Below are positions 52,851 to 62,073 of a stretch of DNA of 64,000 nucleotides, one piece after another (the stretch's first letter is position 1; each line of letters opens with the position of its first letter). Where the stretch lies: NCBI GenBank assembly GCA_963833955.1, contig CAWHZY010000021.1:62001-126000 (forward strand). Reading direction: 5' to 3'. Source of the DNA: Roseiarcus sp963833955 (GTDB lineage Bacteria; Pseudomonadota; Alphaproteobacteria; Rhizobiales; Beijerinckiaceae). The position numbers were made by a program, and so were the translations under genes. Under the pieces are notes generated by a model. It searched no databases. It was not told where the DNA came from and saw only the letters and a program-made list of their open reading frames with translations.

Positions 52851-54146
52851 ATGTCCACCTCCCCCCCCGACACAAGCCCCGCAGGCGTCGTGGCCACCGA
52901 GGCCGTCCTGCAAAATCCGGCCACGCTGCGCGACCTTTTCGCGGTGCGTTCCTACGTCCGGTTCTGGATCGGCGCAGTGTGCAATCGCCTCAGCGTGCAG
53001 GTCCAGGCCATCGCCCTGGCGTGGCAGGTCTATGCGGTCGCGCGCCATACCGCGTCGGTCAGTGAGGCGGCGCTGGCGGTGGGCATGCTGGGCCTCGCCC
53101 AGTTCCTGCCGATGTTCGCCCTGACCCTCTTCGCCGGCCATGCCGCGGACATTTACGACCGGCGCAAGATCATGATGGCGGGCCTTGGGGTGCAGCTCTT
53201 AACGTCAGCCCTGTTCAGCGCGATGGCCTATGGCGGGCTTAACCTTCTCTGGCCGATCTACGGCGTCGCGGCTTTGTTCGGCTCAGCCCGGGCTTTCTAT
53301 ACGCCGGCGAGCGCGGCTCTGGCGCCGACTCTGGTCGAGCGGCGGCTGATCCCGCGCGCGATCGTCCTCAATTCCGCGGGCAACCAGGTGGCGACCATCG
53401 TCGGCCCCGCCATCGGCGGCCTTTTGGTCGCGTTTTCGCCCGTTGCGGCTTTTGTCGTGTCGGGCGCGCTGTGCCTCATCTCGCTCATCTCGCTCATGGC
53501 TGTCGCCTCGCCGCCGCGCCAGCCTCGTCCGACCGCCTCGCGCTGGGCCCTGATCGCGGAGGGGCTCAATTATGTGTGGACCACCAAGGTGGTCCTGGGC
53601 GCCATCAGTCTTGACCTGTTCGCGGTTCTGCTGGGCGGCGTGACGGCCCTGTTGCCGGTCTATGCCCGCGACATCCTGCAGGTCGGGCCGGAAGGCTTCG
53701 GAATCCTGCGCGCCGCCCCGTCGGCGGGCGCCATCGTCACCGGCTTCGTCCTGGCCGCGCGGCCGCTCAAGTCCCATGCCGGCTTGAAGATGTTCGCCGC
53801 GGTCGGGATCTATGGGCTCTCCACCTTGGTGTTCGCTTTGTCGCGCTCGATGGTGCTGAGCACGCTCGCTTTGGCGATTCTCGGGGCGGCTGACATGGTT
53901 TCGGTGTTCGTGCGCCAGACCCTGGTGCAGATCGTGACCCCCGATCCCATGCGCGGGCGCGTCTCCGCGGTGTCTAGCCTGTTCATCGGCGCGTCGAACG
54001 AATTGGGCGAATTCGAATCCGGCGGCATGGCGCGCCTTTTGGGACCGGTCGGCTCGGCCGTGTTCGGCGGCTGCGGCGCGATCCTCGTGACGCTGCTATG
54101 GGCCGGGATATTCCCGGCCCTGCGCAAGGCCGACAGGCTGGAATAG
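52851..54146 (+). CDS. MFS exporter (EntS-like, MFS_3 family)
   Basis: A 431-residue major facilitator with about eleven to twelve helices. Helix II-III loop motif A reads GHAADIYDRRKIMM (matching GxxxDxxDRR), typical of the enterobactin exporter EntS/MFS_3 branch. Substrate unknown. The ATG at 52851 is chosen because the upstream extension is the repeat element. Single gene, followed by a repeat-containing gap. Confidence 0.88.
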   Translation: MSTSPPDTSPAGVVATEAVLQNPATLRDLFAVRSYVRFWIGAVCNRLSVQVQAIALAWQVYAVARHTASVSEAALAVGMLGLAQFLPMFALTLFAGHAADIYDRRKIMMAGLGVQLLTSALFSAMAYGGLNLLWPIYGVAALFGSARAFYTPASAALAPTLVERRLIPRAIVLNSAGNQVATIVGPAIGGLLVAFSPVAAFVVSGALCLISLISLMAVASPPRQPRPTASRWALIAEGLNYVWTTKVVLGAISLDLFAVLLGGVTALLPVYARDILQVGPEGFGILRAAPSAGAIVTGFVLAARPLKSHAGLKMFAAVGIYGLSTLVFALSRSMVLSTLALAILGAADMVSVFVRQTLVQIVTPDPMRGRVSAVSSLFIGASNELGEFESGGMARLLGPVGSAVFGGCGAILVTLLWAGIFPALRKADRLE

Positions 54147-54455
54147 GCGCACGCTGGCGGGTTGGTCTCTTCTCTGTCATTCCCGCGTTCGAGCGTCTGA
54201 AGGAATCGCTTTTTTCGTTGGCGAGCGGTCATCGGGCGGCGATGATTCCTGTTTGCGCGGGAATACAGACGGCCGGCTGCGACTCCGGCTGAAGGTGCGT
54301 TGCCGCCAGACGAGCCTGTTCCTCGGCTGGTGAGGCCGCGCGGGGAATTCCCGAGGCTTGAGGCGGCGGAGAAGAAAATCCACTATGCGACGCTTCACTG
54401 AGCCGCGCGACGGGCGAGACGTTCGTTCGATGCTGGCCGACAGGTGAGGAGCGCC
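54147..54455. other. Intergenic region with short repeat
   Basis: No gene is supported. It holds the second copy of the 29-bp repeat near its left end; the remainder shows only GC-rich sequence before the ribosome site (GAGGAG) of the acyl-CoA ligase gene. Confidence 0.5.
54179..54207 (-). repeat. 29-bp dispersed repeat, copy 2
   Basis: Reverse-complement partner of 52528-52556, mismatching at three positions. It lies 33 bp after the MFS stop. Confidence 0.65.
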
Positions 54456-56051
54456 ATGGACAGCTGGTTGGATCGGGAAAACCATCCGGCGACGCGCATC
54501 GAGCTGCACTACGGCGGCCGGATGATCCGTTGCTTCGTCGAGCGGCCCCGAAGCGTACACGAGATGCTGACGAACGCGGTCGCGCGTCGTCCACGCGGGC
54601 TTGCGCTCATCTGCGACGAGGAGAGACTGAGCTACGCCGAGTTCGACGCCCTCGTAGGGCAGGCCGCGGGGGGCTTGAGGGCGCTTGGGGTCGAGAAGGG
54701 CGATCGCGTCGCCATGGTGCTCGGCAACAGCATCGCGTTTGTCGTCGTGCTGTTCGCAGTGGCGCGGCTGGGCGCGGTGTCGGTTCCGCTCAACATCCGC
54801 CACACGCTGGCCGAGAACAGCCACATCATCAAGGACTGCGCGGCGAAGGTGGTCGTCCACGAATTCGACCTCGCCGATCGTGTTCCGCCTCCGGACGTCC
54901 TGCCAAGCCTGAAACATGCCCTCGCGGTCCGGCATGAAGGCGGCCCGATGCTCGCCGAATTGCGCGCCGGCGCGCCGGTTCTGACGGCCGAGGCGGTCGG
55001 GGAAGAAGAGACCGCCACCATCCTCTATACATCCGGCACCACCGGCCGTCCGAAGGGGGCGATGCTCACGCATCTCAGCATCGCCCATTCCGTCATCCAC
55101 TTTCAGTTCACGATGGGGCTGACCGAGGAAGACCGTGGTCTTCTGGCCGTTCCCATGAGCCATGTGACCGGTCTCATCGCGCTTGTGCACGCGATGGTTC
55201 AGTGTGCCGGGACGCTGGTCGTCATGCCGGCGTTCAAGGCGAGCGACTTCATCGATCTCGCGGCGCGCGAGCGGATCACCTACTCGCTCATCGTGCCGGC
55301 GATGTTTAACTTATGTCTGCTCGCGCCGAATTTCGAAACGGCGGATCTCTCCCATTGGCGGATCTCTGGCTACGGCGGGGCGATCATGCCGGAGGCCACG
55401 CTCGAGCGCATCGCCGAACAGCTGCCAAAACTGAAACTCTTGAATTGCTATGGCTCGACCGAAACGACCTCGCCTGCGGCGATCATGCCTCCGGAGCACA
55501 CGGTTGCGCGAAAGGAGTTGGTCGGCCTCGCCGTGTCCTGCGGAGACATTCTGGTGATGGACGCCGATGGCGTGGAGGCTCCTCATGGACAGGCCGGCGA
55601 AATCTACATCGGCGGCGCCATGGTCGTGCCGGGCTATTTCAACAATCGCGAAGCCACCGAGCGCGAGTTCAGCGCCGGATACTGGAAGTCCGGCGATCTC
55701 GGGATCATGGATGAGAAGGGCTATTTGCGGGTCATCGATCGCATCAAGGACGTGATCAACCGCGGCGGGTTCAAGATCTACGCCTCCGAGGTCGAGAACG
55801 TTCTGCTCGAACATCCAGCCGTCGTCGAGGTCGCGGTGGTGGCCAAGTCCTGCCCGGTGCTTGGCGAGCGCGTTCACGCCTTCGTCGTGCTCCGTGACGC
55901 TGTCGAAGAGGCCGAGCTTCAGCGTCACTGCGCCGACGTCCTCTCCGACTACAAGGTCCCGGAGACGTTCCGACGTCTCGAAGGCGCGCTGCCGCGCAAC
56001 GCCAACGGCAAGGTTCTCAAGCGGGAGCTGCGCGCGATCCTTGTGGCGTGA
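54456..56051 (+). CDS. Acyl-CoA synthetase (AMP-forming, FadD-like)
   Basis: A 531-residue ANL-superfamily ligase. The ATP loop is ILYTSGTTGRPKGAML (188-203 region), the adenylate motif is NCYGSTETTS, and the C-terminal hinge and lysine region reads GYWKSGDLGIMDEKGYLRVIDRIKDVINRGG in part with the catalytic Lys in NANGKVLKREL. It activates a carboxylic or fatty acid as acyl-CoA; substrate range cannot be told. The ATG at 54456 has GAGGAG upstream. Confidence 0.92.
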   Translation: MDSWLDRENHPATRIELHYGGRMIRCFVERPRSVHEMLTNAVARRPRGLALICDEERLSYAEFDALVGQAAGGLRALGVEKGDRVAMVLGNSIAFVVVLFAVARLGAVSVPLNIRHTLAENSHIIKDCAAKVVVHEFDLADRVPPPDVLPSLKHALAVRHEGGPMLAELRAGAPVLTAEAVGEEETATILYTSGTTGRPKGAMLTHLSIAHSVIHFQFTMGLTEEDRGLLAVPMSHVTGLIALVHAMVQCAGTLVVMPAFKASDFIDLAARERITYSLIVPAMFNLCLLAPNFETADLSHWRISGYGGAIMPEATLERIAEQLPKLKLLNCYGSTETTSPAAIMPPEHTVARKELVGLAVSCGDILVMDADGVEAPHGQAGEIYIGGAMVVPGYFNNREATEREFSAGYWKSGDLGIMDEKGYLRVIDRIKDVINRGGFKIYASEVENVLLEHPAVVEVAVVAKSCPVLGERVHAFVVLRDAVEEAELQRHCADVLSDYKVPETFRRLEGALPRNANGKVLKRELRAILVA

Positions 56052-56110
56052 AGGGCCGTTTCCAAAGCTGGTTGCGACGATTGCGTCTCGCCTGTCGCCC
56101 GCGCGTCGCG

Positions 56111-57682
56111 TTAAGCCGCGTGGTCGCGCTGGCGGCGGCGCATACGGCGCCGGCGGCGCTCGGGCGCTTCTGGGATCGATTCGGCATTGAGCGCCGGCAG
56201 CGTGTCCATCACCCGTTCGGGCGGGAAAATGACGATCACCTCGGTTCCGATCCGCAGGGTCGAGTTCAAGCGGAATTCCCCGCCGTGCAATTCCACCAGG
56301 CCCTTGACGATCGGCAGCCCGAGGCCGGTTCCTTCTTCCGCGTTTTTCTGCGCCAGCGTCCCGCGGCCGAAGGACGACAGCACGATCGGGATCTCCTCGG
56401 GAGGAATGCCGGGCCCGGTGTCGGCGATGGACAGATATTGTCCCCCCTTCCGGGTCCAGCCGACTTTGAGGGTGATCGAGCCGCCTTGAGGCGTGAATTT
56501 GATCGCGTTGCTGAGCAGGTTGAGCGCCACCTGCCGCACCGCGCGCTCGTCCGCCCAGATGCGCGGCAGGCCGGGCTCCATGGCTTCCGTAATGACGAGA
56601 TGGCGCCGCTCGATCCGCAACCAGAGGAGACGAAGGCACTCCTCGACCACTCCGGTGAGCGAGACCGGCTCCTCCTTCAGTTCGTACCGCCCCGCCTCGA
56701 CCCGCGACAGATCGAGAATTTCATTGATCAGCATCAGGAGATGCTGGCCGCTGGCGTGGATGTCGGTGGAATATTCCTTGTAAGCCGGCACCGCGTGCGG
56801 GCCGAACAGTTCGCCCTTCATCACTTCGGAGAACCCGAGGACGGCGTTCAGCGGCGTGCGCAGCTCGTGGCTCATCGTCGCCAGAAAGCGCGACTTGGCC
56901 AGATTGGCGCTCTCGGCGCGGCGGCGCGCCTCGTCCGAGTTGAGTTTGGCCTGCTCGAGTTCGGCGATGAGCGAGTCCTTTTCCGCCTGAAACGACATGT
57001 TCTGCGAAGCTGTCGCATGCAGGCGCCGCGCGACCACCAGGAAATAGCCGATGACGCCGAGCGACAGCGCCGCCGTCGGCAGCGCCGCACCGTGCAGATG
57101 GGGTGCGTAGAGGAGGACGACGCCCGCGATCATCGGCAGCATGCCGGCGACGAACGCGGCTGGTATCGCCGCCGCGAGAAGCGACATCACGGTCGAGACG
57201 AGCAGCATCACGACGATGGCGAAAGCCTGCGCGTTCGGGTCGCTCGATTTGAGCAGCATGACGATGAGGTATCCCCATGCCGACCCGCTGAAGGCGGTGG
57301 AAAACACGAACTTGCGCCGCCAGACCCCCGCCGTCTTTTCCTGGTCGCTACTGTCCAGAAAGGCGATCGGCAGCGAATAGCCGGTCAGAATTGCGCAGGT
57401 GATGAAGGCGATCCAGGTCGCGAGCGGGCCGGCCTCGACCCAGGCCAACGCCGTTGCGCAAACGCCGAGCGCGATGATCCCGAGCATCGGCGTGGCGCTG
57501 CGGTTGATCTCGGCGAACAGACGCACCATCGCGCTCGAATGAGTCGGGATCGCGTCGGGCTCGGAGAGGGATCGCCGCGCCTCTCTGAGCTGGATGGTCA
57601 TCTTGCGCCGGCGCGCGGCGGCTTCGGAATCGGCCTTGACGCCGCTCCCGCTCCCGCCCAGGTCCGCCCCGACATCACGCAT
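56111..57682 (-). CDS. Membrane sensor histidine kinase
   Basis: A 523-residue kinase with about six transmembrane helices (60-215), a short coiled coil (LIAELEQAKLNSDEARRRAESANLAKS in part), HisKA with FLATMSHELRTPLNAVLGFSEVM (phospho-His) and a HATPase with NLLSNAIKF, DTGPGIP and GTGLGLPIVKGL. The tail is unusually Arg-rich. This resembles PdhS/DivJ-like kinases of Alphaproteobacteria, but no partner regulator is adjacent. Convergent with the acyl-CoA ligase. Confidence 0.9.
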   Translation of the reverse strand: MRDVGADLGGSGSGVKADSEAAARRRKMTIQLREARRSLSEPDAIPTHSSAMVRLFAEINRSATPMLGIIALGVCATALAWVEAGPLATWIAFITCAILTGYSLPIAFLDSSDQEKTAGVWRRKFVFSTAFSGSAWGYLIVMLLKSSDPNAQAFAIVVMLLVSTVMSLLAAAIPAAFVAGMLPMIAGVVLLYAPHLHGAALPTAALSLGVIGYFLVVARRLHATASQNMSFQAEKDSLIAELEQAKLNSDEARRRAESANLAKSRFLATMSHELRTPLNAVLGFSEVMKGELFGPHAVPAYKEYSTDIHASGQHLLMLINEILDLSRVEAGRYELKEEPVSLTGVVEECLRLLWLRIERRHLVITEAMEPGLPRIWADERAVRQVALNLLSNAIKFTPQGGSITLKVGWTRKGGQYLSIADTGPGIPPEEIPIVLSSFGRGTLAQKNAEEGTGLGLPIVKGLVELHGGEFRLNSTLRIGTEVIVIFPPERVMDTLPALNAESIPEAPERRRRRMRRRQRDHAA

Positions 57683-57804
57683 AGCCGCCCGACACTTACG
57701 CTGTTACTCGCGTCAATCATGCGGCTCAATTGATTAACGAGCGGCTGACGCAATGATTTAGAATTGGGAGTTTTTTGACGATAATTTGATTAAGGTTGTT
57801 AGCG

Positions 57805-57908
57805 CTCCCTCTGGGAGAGGTGAGGGTGACTCCCTCATTCGGCGCCATAGCCCATCGAAAGACGGGCGTCTCTTGACGCCCTATGGCGCCACCTTCTTCC
57901 AGAGGGAG
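57805..57908. repeat. 104-bp nested palindrome, MITE-like
   Basis: Three nested inverted repeats: outer CTCCCTCTGG (57805-57814) with CCAGAGGGAG (57899-57908); middle GGCGCCATAG (57841-57850) with CTATGGCGCC (57881-57890); inner GGGCGTC (57864-57870) with GACGCCC (57875-57881). Such nested symmetry suggests a small non-autonomous element or a strongly structured RNA. It ends 24 bp before the GST gene. Confidence 0.75.
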
Positions 57909-57932
57909 ACGGGGTCTCCAGGATAGGGTGGT

Positions 57933-58544
57933 ATGAAGCTCTACAATTCCAACCGGGCGCCGAGCCCTCGCCGCGTGCGCATTTTCCTCGCCGAGAAGGG
58001 CGTCTCGGTCCCGTGTGTCGAGATCGATCTCGCCAGGCTCGAGCACAAGACGGCGGAATTCTCAGGCCTCAATCCCTTCGAGACCATTCCGATCCTCGAA
58101 CTCGACGACGGGACAAGGATCGCAGAGACGATCGCGATCTGCCGCTACATCGAGGCGCTACGGCCGGAGCCGAACCTGTTCGGCTTGACCGCGCTCGAGC
58201 TGGCCACGGTCGAGATGTGGCAGCGCCAGCTCGAATGGCGGCTCCTCTTTCCGATCGCCCAGGTCGTCCGTCACAGCCATCCGAAAATGGCGGAAATGGA
58301 GCGCCCCCAGATTCCCGATTGGGCGGCGGCCAATCGACCGAGAGTGCTAAAGGCGATGGCGATTGTCGATGAGGCCTTGCGCGACCGGCCGTTCATCGCC
58401 GGCGACCGCTTCACGGTCGCCGATATCACGGGGCTCGTGGCGCTTGATTTCGCCAAGTCCGCGCGGATCGCGATCCCGCCCGAGCTCGTTCGCCTCAACC
58501 GCTGGCGCGAGGCGTTGAAGGCAAGGCCCAGCGCCGCGGCCTGA
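57933..58544 (+). CDS. Glutathione S-transferase family protein
   Basis: A 203-residue GST: thioredoxin-like N-domain (MKLYNSNRAPSPRRVRIFLAEKG, PILELDDGTRIAETIAICRYIE with the SNAIL/TRAIL-like position ETIAI) and an all-helical C-domain with FIAGDRFTVADITGL. The Ser in the N-terminal SNRAPSP segment is the likely catalytic residue. Its tail LKARPSAAA is repeated after the next gene. Confidence 0.93.
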   Translation: MKLYNSNRAPSPRRVRIFLAEKGVSVPCVEIDLARLEHKTAEFSGLNPFETIPILELDDGTRIAETIAICRYIEALRPEPNLFGLTALELATVEMWQRQLEWRLLFPIAQVVRHSHPKMAEMERPQIPDWAAANRPRVLKAMAIVDEALRDRPFIAGDRFTVADITGLVALDFAKSARIAIPPELVRLNRWREALKARPSAAA

Positions 58545-58585
58545 GGCGCCGGACCTCAGGACAGGCCGGCGCCCCGCGCTCGTTT
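58516..58585 (+). repeat. About 70-bp direct repeat flanking HD-GYP gene, left copy
   Basis: Covers the last codons of the GST gene (KARPSAAA and stop) and the following spacer. The right copy at 60027-60094 matches over the core AGCGCCGCGG.TGAGGCGCCGG and more loosely beyond. Confidence 0.65.
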
Positions 58586-58661
58586 CGTCGCAGGCGGGCG
58601 CGGCGCCGAGGCGATCCTTTAATGAATTCGGGGCAAGGATGCTGACGCCGCCGAGTCATCC

Positions 58662-60029
58662 ATGCGTTCACCCGGTTTTTCTGTTCCGAGCGAGGTCAGG
58701 CTTGGCGAGCTTCTCGCCGCCTTGAGCCATGCCCTGGACATGACCGAAGGCCAGCCCGCCGGGCACTGCGTCCGCTGCTGCTTCATCGGGACGAAGATTG
58801 GCCTCGAAATCGGTCTCTCCGAGGATCGTTTGCGCGATCTCTACTATACGTTGCTTCTGAAAGACCTTGGCTGCAGCAGCAACGCCGCACGGATTTGCCA
58901 GCTTTATCTCACAGACGACATCATCTTCAAGCAAGATTTCAAACGGCTCGACAGCAGCCTGCCGAAAATCCTGCGCTTTGTCCTCGCGCACACGGGGGTC
59001 AAATCCGGCTTGGCCGAGCGATTCCGCGCGATCCTCAACATTGTCCAGAACGGCCCTGAAATATCGCGGGGACTGATCGAGACCCGCTGTCAGCGGGGCG
59101 CGTCCATTGCCCGCCAGCTGCGATTTTCCGAGGACGTCGCGCTGGGAATTCAGGCCCTGGACGAACACTGGGACGGCTCCGGCAAGCCATCCGGCGTCGC
59201 GGGCTCGGAGATTCCGCTGTTCAGCCGCATCGCTTTGCTCGCGCAGGTCGTCGACGTCTTTCACCTGGCCGACGGCGCCGACAACGCATTGCGGGAGGTC
59301 GAGACTCGATCGGGGTCCTGGTTCGACCCGAATCTGGCCAAAGCCCTCGCCGCCGTCTCCGCGCGCGGCGACTTCTGGGAAGCCTTGCGGTCGGCCAATC
59401 TGCAGGAGCGAATCTTCGAGCTCGAGCCGGCGCGCTGCGCGGAGCCGATGGATGAGGAATACCTCGACGAGATCGTAGCGGCCTTCGCCCAGGTGGTCGA
59501 TGCGAAGAGCCACTACACGGCGGGACACAGCGAACGGGTGGCGTTGTTCGCCGACATGATCGCCGAGGCGATGGACATGTCGCGGGATCGCCGCCGCTGG
59601 CTCAAGCGCGCCGCCCTTCTCCACGACATCGGCAAGCTCGGCGTCAGCAATTCGATCCTGGACAAGCCAGGCAAGCTCGATGCGGACGAATGGTCCGCGA
59701 TGAAAATGCACGCCGTCCACGGCGAGGTCATCCTGTCGCAGGTCAGCGCATTCGAAAGCTTCGCTTTCGTCGCTGCCGCGCATCATGAGCGGTTGGATGG
59801 CAAGGGCTATCCGCGGGGGCTCGCCGGCGACCAGATCCCGTTCGAGACGCGCATCATCACCGCCGCCGACGTGTTCGACGCCTTGACCGCCGATCGCCCG
59901 TACCGCGCCGCGCTGCCGATTCCGGCGGCGCTCTCGATCATGCAGAAAGACGTCGGCGCGGCGATCGATCCGCGCTGCTTCGTCGCGCTCGATCGGGCGA
60001 TTGCAAAAGCGCGAGAGATGGCCGGGTGA
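58662..60029 (+). CDS. HD-GYP c-di-GMP phosphodiesterase with tandem HD domains
   Basis: A 455-residue protein with two HD-GYP-like domains. The C-terminal one is canonical: HDIGK (321-325) and HHERLDGKGYPRG (374-386). The N-terminal one has the same fold but lost the motif residues (LLLKDLG at 65-71 where HD would be, and DGSGKP for GYP), so it is probably structural. HD-GYP enzymes hydrolyse c-di-GMP to GMP. It is bracketed by direct repeats that include the GST tail. Confidence 0.92.
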   Translation: MRSPGFSVPSEVRLGELLAALSHALDMTEGQPAGHCVRCCFIGTKIGLEIGLSEDRLRDLYYTLLLKDLGCSSNAARICQLYLTDDIIFKQDFKRLDSSLPKILRFVLAHTGVKSGLAERFRAILNIVQNGPEISRGLIETRCQRGASIARQLRFSEDVALGIQALDEHWDGSGKPSGVAGSEIPLFSRIALLAQVVDVFHLADGADNALREVETRSGSWFDPNLAKALAAVSARGDFWEALRSANLQERIFELEPARCAEPMDEEYLDEIVAAFAQVVDAKSHYTAGHSERVALFADMIAEAMDMSRDRRRWLKRAALLHDIGKLGVSNSILDKPGKLDADEWSAMKMHAVHGEVILSQVSAFESFAFVAAAHHERLDGKGYPRGLAGDQIPFETRIITAADVFDALTADRPYRAALPIPAALSIMQKDVGAAIDPRCFVALDRAIAKAREMAG

Positions 60030-60094
60030 AGGCGCGGCCGAGCGCCGCGGCGTGAGGCGCCGGCCTCGGGAAAGACCAGCGCCTCCGTGTTCGC
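60027..60094 (+). repeat. Direct repeat flanking HD-GYP gene, right copy
   Basis: Starts in the HD-GYP stop codon. In one frame it reads VKARPSAAA and a stop, the same as the GST C-terminus, which shows that this segment is a copied gene end. Confidence 0.65.
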
Positions 60095-60361
60095 TCAGTT
60101 GCAGACGCGCACGCCGCCCCGCCACCAGCAATGGCGGCCGTAAGGGTGAGCATACGGGTGTGCATAGGGATGCGCATAGGCGCCGCCGTTTACTCGGCAT
60201 CCGCCATTCGGTCCGCGATGAAAGCCGGCGCCGCAGCCGCCCGCAGTGAGAATGATCGCGGATGGCGCTTTGTCGGCCGGAGCGAACGGCATCGCCTGAG
60301 ACGGCGCCGCGGCCGACAGGCCGACGAGGGCAAAGGCAGAGGCAATCAGGATGTTTCGCAT
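60095..60361 (-). CDS. GCG_CRPN-type secreted protein
   Basis: An 88-residue exported protein: signal peptide (MRNILIASAFALVGLSAAAPSQA), then the GCGAGFHRGPNGGCR motif of the GCG_CRPN family and a short tandem AHPY repeat (three units) before GRHCWWRGGVRVCN. Cysteines are likely paired. The family is common in Hyphomicrobiales and of unknown function. Confidence 0.85.
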   Translation of the reverse strand: MRNILIASAFALVGLSAAAPSQAMPFAPADKAPSAIILTAGGCGAGFHRGPNGGCRVNGGAYAHPYAHPYAHPYGRHCWWRGGVRVCN

Positions 60362-60554
60362 GAAGTGGCCTTTCGATTTGCAGGGCGGGCAAGCCTTACC
60401 TTCGGCTCGTTGAATGACGGCTGAATGATTTGTGGCCTCGCCGCCTCATTCGTTCACAAGGCAGTGACGCCGGCCGGCGCGTTTGGCGGTGCATGCGGCG
60501 ACGCGGCCAACGAAGCCCCTCGACAGGCCCCGGCAAACCTGCGAGTGCGGCGCG

Positions 60555-61991
60555 ATGGCCAAGTTTCGTTCTTCTTATGTCTGCCAGAATTGCGGCGCGA
60601 TCACCCAGCGCTGGCAGGGCAAGTGCGAATCCTGCGGCGAGTGGAACACGATCATCGAGGAAGGCGCGGCGCTCGGAATCGGCGGGGGCGGCCCGGCGGC
60701 TCGCAGGGGCGCCGCAGGACGGCCATTCCCGCTTGAGGACCTGTCGGGCGCGTCCCGGTCCGAGCCGCGTCTCGTCACCGGCATCGCCGAACTCGATCGG
60801 GTCGCGGGCGGCGGCTTCGTGCCGGGTTCAGCGACGCTGATCGGCGGCGAGCCGGGCATCGGCAAGTCGACCCTGTTGATCCAGGCTTGCGCCGCCGTCG
60901 CGCGGTCGGGGGGGCGCGTCGTCTACGTTTCGGGCGAGGAATCGACCGCCCAGGTGCGCCTGCGCGCGGCCCGGCTTGGGCTTGCCGAGGCGCCCGTCCA
61001 GCTTGCGGCGCAGACGTTCGTAGAGGACATCGTGGCCACGCTCGGCTCGGGCGACGCGCCGAAGTTCGTGGTCATCGATTCCATTCAGACCATGTGGAGC
61101 GATGCGATCGAATCGGCGCCTGGAACGGTCAGCCAGGTGCGCGGGTCGGCGCAGGCGCTGATCCGCTTCGCCAAGGCGAGCGGCGCCGCGTTGCTGCTGG
61201 TTGGGCACGTGACCAAGGACGGTCAGATAGCGGGCCCACGCGTCGTCGAGCATATGGTCGACGCCGTCTTCTCCTTCGAGGGCGACGGCGCGCACGCCTT
61301 CCGGCTCTTGCGAGCCGCCAAGAACCGGTTCGGCGCGACGGACGAGGTTGGCGTGTTCGAGATGACTGGCGGCGGCCTGGCCGAAGTGCCGAACCCCTCG
61401 GCTTTGTTCCTGGCGGAGCGGGACGGCGACGCCCATCCCGGCGCTGCGGTCTTCGCCGGGGTCGAAGGGGCGCGGCCGCTTCTGGTCGAGATCCAGGCTT
61501 TGGTCGCGCCGACGACGTTCGGCACGCCGCGACGCGCGGTCGTCGGCTGGGAGCCGAGCCGATTGGCCATGGTGCTCGCCGTGCTCGAGGCCCATGGGGG
61601 CATGAAGCTCGGTCAATATGACGTCTATCTCAATGTCGCCGGGGGCTTGAGAATCATGGAGCCTGCAGCCGATCTTGCCGCAGCGGCGGCGCTCATTTCC
61701 TCGCTCACCGGCGCGAGCCTGCCGCGCGACGCCGTCTATTTCGGCGAAATCGGGTTGTCGGGCTCGGTGCGCGGAGTTGCGCATGCGGGATTGAGGCTCA
61801 AGGAGGCCGCCAAGCTTGGGTTCGCCCGCGCGTTCGCGCCGCAGTCGCTGCGCGCCGGCGCCGAGCCCGTGAACATCGCCACCCAGCCCATGGATACGGT
61901 CGCCGCCCTGGTCGCGCTGATCGCCGCGAGCGCCGTCGAAACAAGAGCGGGACGCGCCAAATCTCCGGCCCGCAATGGGGTGACGAATTGA
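60555..61991 (+). CDS. radA: DNA repair protein RadA
   Basis: A 478-residue RadA/Sms: zinc finger CQNC...CESC (Cys10, 13, 24, 27), RecA-like ATPase with Walker A GGEPGIGKST (98-107), the diagnostic KNRFG motif (AAKNRFGATDEVG) and a C-terminal Lon-like inactive protease domain. RadA drives branch migration of recombination intermediates. The ATG at 60555 begins at MAKFRSSYVCQNCG, the family start. Confidence 0.97.
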   Translation: MAKFRSSYVCQNCGAITQRWQGKCESCGEWNTIIEEGAALGIGGGGPAARRGAAGRPFPLEDLSGASRSEPRLVTGIAELDRVAGGGFVPGSATLIGGEPGIGKSTLLIQACAAVARSGGRVVYVSGEESTAQVRLRAARLGLAEAPVQLAAQTFVEDIVATLGSGDAPKFVVIDSIQTMWSDAIESAPGTVSQVRGSAQALIRFAKASGAALLLVGHVTKDGQIAGPRVVEHMVDAVFSFEGDGAHAFRLLRAAKNRFGATDEVGVFEMTGGGLAEVPNPSALFLAERDGDAHPGAAVFAGVEGARPLLVEIQALVAPTTFGTPRRAVVGWEPSRLAMVLAVLEAHGGMKLGQYDVYLNVAGGLRIMEPAADLAAAAALISSLTGASLPRDAVYFGEIGLSGSVRGVAHAGLRLKEAAKLGFARAFAPQSLRAGAEPVNIATQPMDTVAALVALIAASAVETRAGRAKSPARNGVTN

Positions 61992-62073
61992 GGCGGCTTG
62001 GTTATAAGGCGCTCGCGTCGGCTGCTACTGGGCGCACAGGATACGGTCGTCGCGCGACGAGGTTCTCTCGCAA

